Positions 62,932-64,000 of a stretch of 64,000 nt of DNA are shown one piece after another. The position numbers and the translations under genes are program-made. Where the stretch lies: contig JAFTPV010000018.1 of the NCBI GenBank assembly GCA_017463125.1, positions 1 through 64,000 on the forward strand, in the 5' to 3' direction. The DNA is from Clostridia bacterium. GTDB lineage: Bacteria > Bacillota > Clostridia > Oscillospirales > CAG-272. Each line of letters starts with the position of its first letter. The stretch's first letter is position 1. The notes beneath the pieces are model-generated. The model made no database searches. It was not told the DNA's origin and saw nothing but the letters and a program-made list of their open reading frames with translations.

Positions 62932-63981
62932 TTATAATCCGAGAATTTCGGATAGTACCTTACTTTTTTCTTTTATAATTTTATCATTCTCTTCAAAATT
63001 CATGCTGGTCTGATATATTTCCTCAAGCCTAAAATGCATGTCTGAGGCTATGGAGAACCAGCGCGCAGAATTTTCTAAGCTTATGCTTTCAATCTCCCGC
63101 ATCGCCTTGATTTTTTCACTCACAGTTTTATCTTTTTCTGTTACCATAGACTCTACGTCTATAATATTACCGCCCTCTGATGTACTAATAAGAATATCTT
63201 CGCCGGGTAAAAATATTGCCTCGGTCGCCGTCTTGTCAAGGGGAGATGGGGCTACTGTCATATCAGCGCATCTCTCGTACAATTCTTCTTTCAAATAATT
63301 CAAAAAATCATGAACGAATGTTATGTCGCCTTTGACGGAGTATTTTTGTCTTGCAGATAAATTAAAGGTATCAAGTCCGTGTCTTCCAAGCTTGCCGAAA
63401 GAAGAAATAAGTCTTGTTTTGACGTTGCCGCCGTTTTTCGTTTTCAGACTGTCTGCCAAGGATTTTGCGCCCTTTTTTAGTTTATTTGCATCATAACCAC
63501 AGTATAAATGCCGCTTTGCCTGACGGCTTGCCTCTCCTGCAATCTTAAGGTAAGAGTAGGCTGTCAGGTAGGCGTTTTTCTTTTCTTTACATAGATCAAG
63601 TACTTCTTCACGCTTTGACGTAAGCCAGTCAGGGCTCCAGTTTTCTCCAAGATTTATAATCTCGTCTATCGCACCGGGTATAACGGCATCGCGCTCGTGA
63701 GGGGAGGTACCGTCGATTATAGCGACGCGCTTGTCTTCCTTCTCACATATTATACCGTCTAAAGATGCAGGATCCGATGAGCAATATATCCTCTCGCACA
63801 TAGCCCCCTTGTTCTCAAGATTTGTGCAGATTGCCTTCATAAGACTGCTTTTACCGGTTCCGGGACCGCCCTTTAACACAAAGATTCTTGTGTAATCATC
63901 TGAGTTAAATACCTCGCCGAAATAGCTTTTGAACCCGTCGTACCCGTTTGCTGCGGCGAAATAACTTTTATTTGAATTCAT
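62932..63981 (-). CDS. P-loop ATPase-like protein (PRK06851-type), unknown function
   Basis: 349 residues. Walker A GGPGTGKSSLMKAI near 40 is followed by a kinase-like N-terminal half (SSDPASLDGII, VAIIDGTSPHERD). The middle is basic and helical. The C-terminal third (from about 250) has a short repeat of the nucleotidyl fold without a P-loop. Such proteins occur in Firmicutes near sporulation or housekeeping genes and have no agreed function. The gene is complete: start 63981, 19 bases from the window end, with GAGGAAAAGG ahead. Confidence 0.75.
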   Translation of the reverse strand: MNSNKSYFAAANGYDGFKSYFGEVFNSDDYTRIFVLKGGPGTGKSSLMKAICTNLENKGAMCERIYCSSDPASLDGIICEKEDKRVAIIDGTSPHERDAVIPGAIDEIINLGENWSPDWLTSKREEVLDLCKEKKNAYLTAYSYLKIAGEASRQAKRHLYCGYDANKLKKGAKSLADSLKTKNGGNVKTRLISSFGKLGRHGLDTFNLSARQKYSVKGDITFVHDFLNYLKEELYERCADMTVAPSPLDKTATEAIFLPGEDILISTSEGGNIIDVESMVTEKDKTVSEKIKAMREIESISLENSARWFSIASDMHFRLEEIYQTSMNFEENDKIIKEKSKVLSEILGL

Positions 63982-64000
63982 ACCTTTTCCTCACTTTACA

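Noticed and set aside
1..64000. CRISPR arrays, insertion sequences, prophage or integrated elements
   Set aside because: No spaced direct repeats, transposase, integrase or phage genes were seen; gene content is core housekeeping throughout.

Overview
The window looks like chromosomal core sequence of an anaerobic, Gram-positive member of the Clostridia. The grounds are an [FeFe]-hydrogenase operon, the spore-formation genes spoIIGA-sigE and spoVT, the dnaG-rpoD pair, a fakB-fakA pair, Firmicutes-type small proteins (DUF1292, TSCPD, YerB-like), strong AGGAGG-type ribosome binding sites and textbook TTGACA-17-TATAAT promoters. No insertion sequence, prophage, CRISPR array, rRNA operon or plasmid function was seen. 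Genus cannot be fixed from this stretch.

Layout. 1-142: the end of a structured RNA running off the left edge. 143-3392 (minus): tRNA-Leu(CAA), then a fatty-acid kinase pair (fakB/degV, fakA) behind a leader with a short peptide ORF and an inverted repeat. 3432-12711 (plus): a prephenate-dehydratase-like protein, a TSCPD protein, phosphohexomutase, lepA, hemW, DUF1292, probable 6S RNA and a P-type Ca2+-ATPase. 13007-21381 (minus): a ten-gene hydrogenase operon in which the structural genes (hndA, hndB, hndC, hndD) enclose six regulatory-looking genes joined by 4-bp ATGA overlaps. 21428-30471: mixed housekeeping genes (yfcE, rplS, hinT, FkbM methyltransferase, U32 peptidase-family protein, uppP, xpt, ung) and a divergent araC/oxidoreductase pair.

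30522-46519 (plus): two long housekeeping runs, nusB-tsaD-like-xseA-xseB-tlyA-nadK-argR-recN-murB-whiA-dnaE and cvpA-like-clpE-like-mrp. 46536-54998 (plus): a CocE-type hydrolase, spoIIGA-sigE, rpmE, hflX, yigZ-like, dnaG and rpoD. 55096-57939: a lipoprotein, a Wzz-like protein and a BY-kinase with no glycosyltransferases beside them. 57940-64000: spoVT, a YerB-like protein, a 97-residue unknown, tmcAL, ackA and a P-loop protein.

The genes fit a fermentative life style: hydrogenase to dispose of electrons from NADH and ferredoxin, acetate kinase for ATP, oxygen-independent HemW, and endospore development. The most interesting system is the hydrogenase operon. It carries a second hydrogenase-like protein that keeps H-cluster cysteines but has Ala where catalytic enzymes have the proton-relay Cys, and it sits between two ATPase-fold proteins, two DRTGG proteins and a PHP phosphoesterase. 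This has the look of a built-in redox or H2-sensing circuit.
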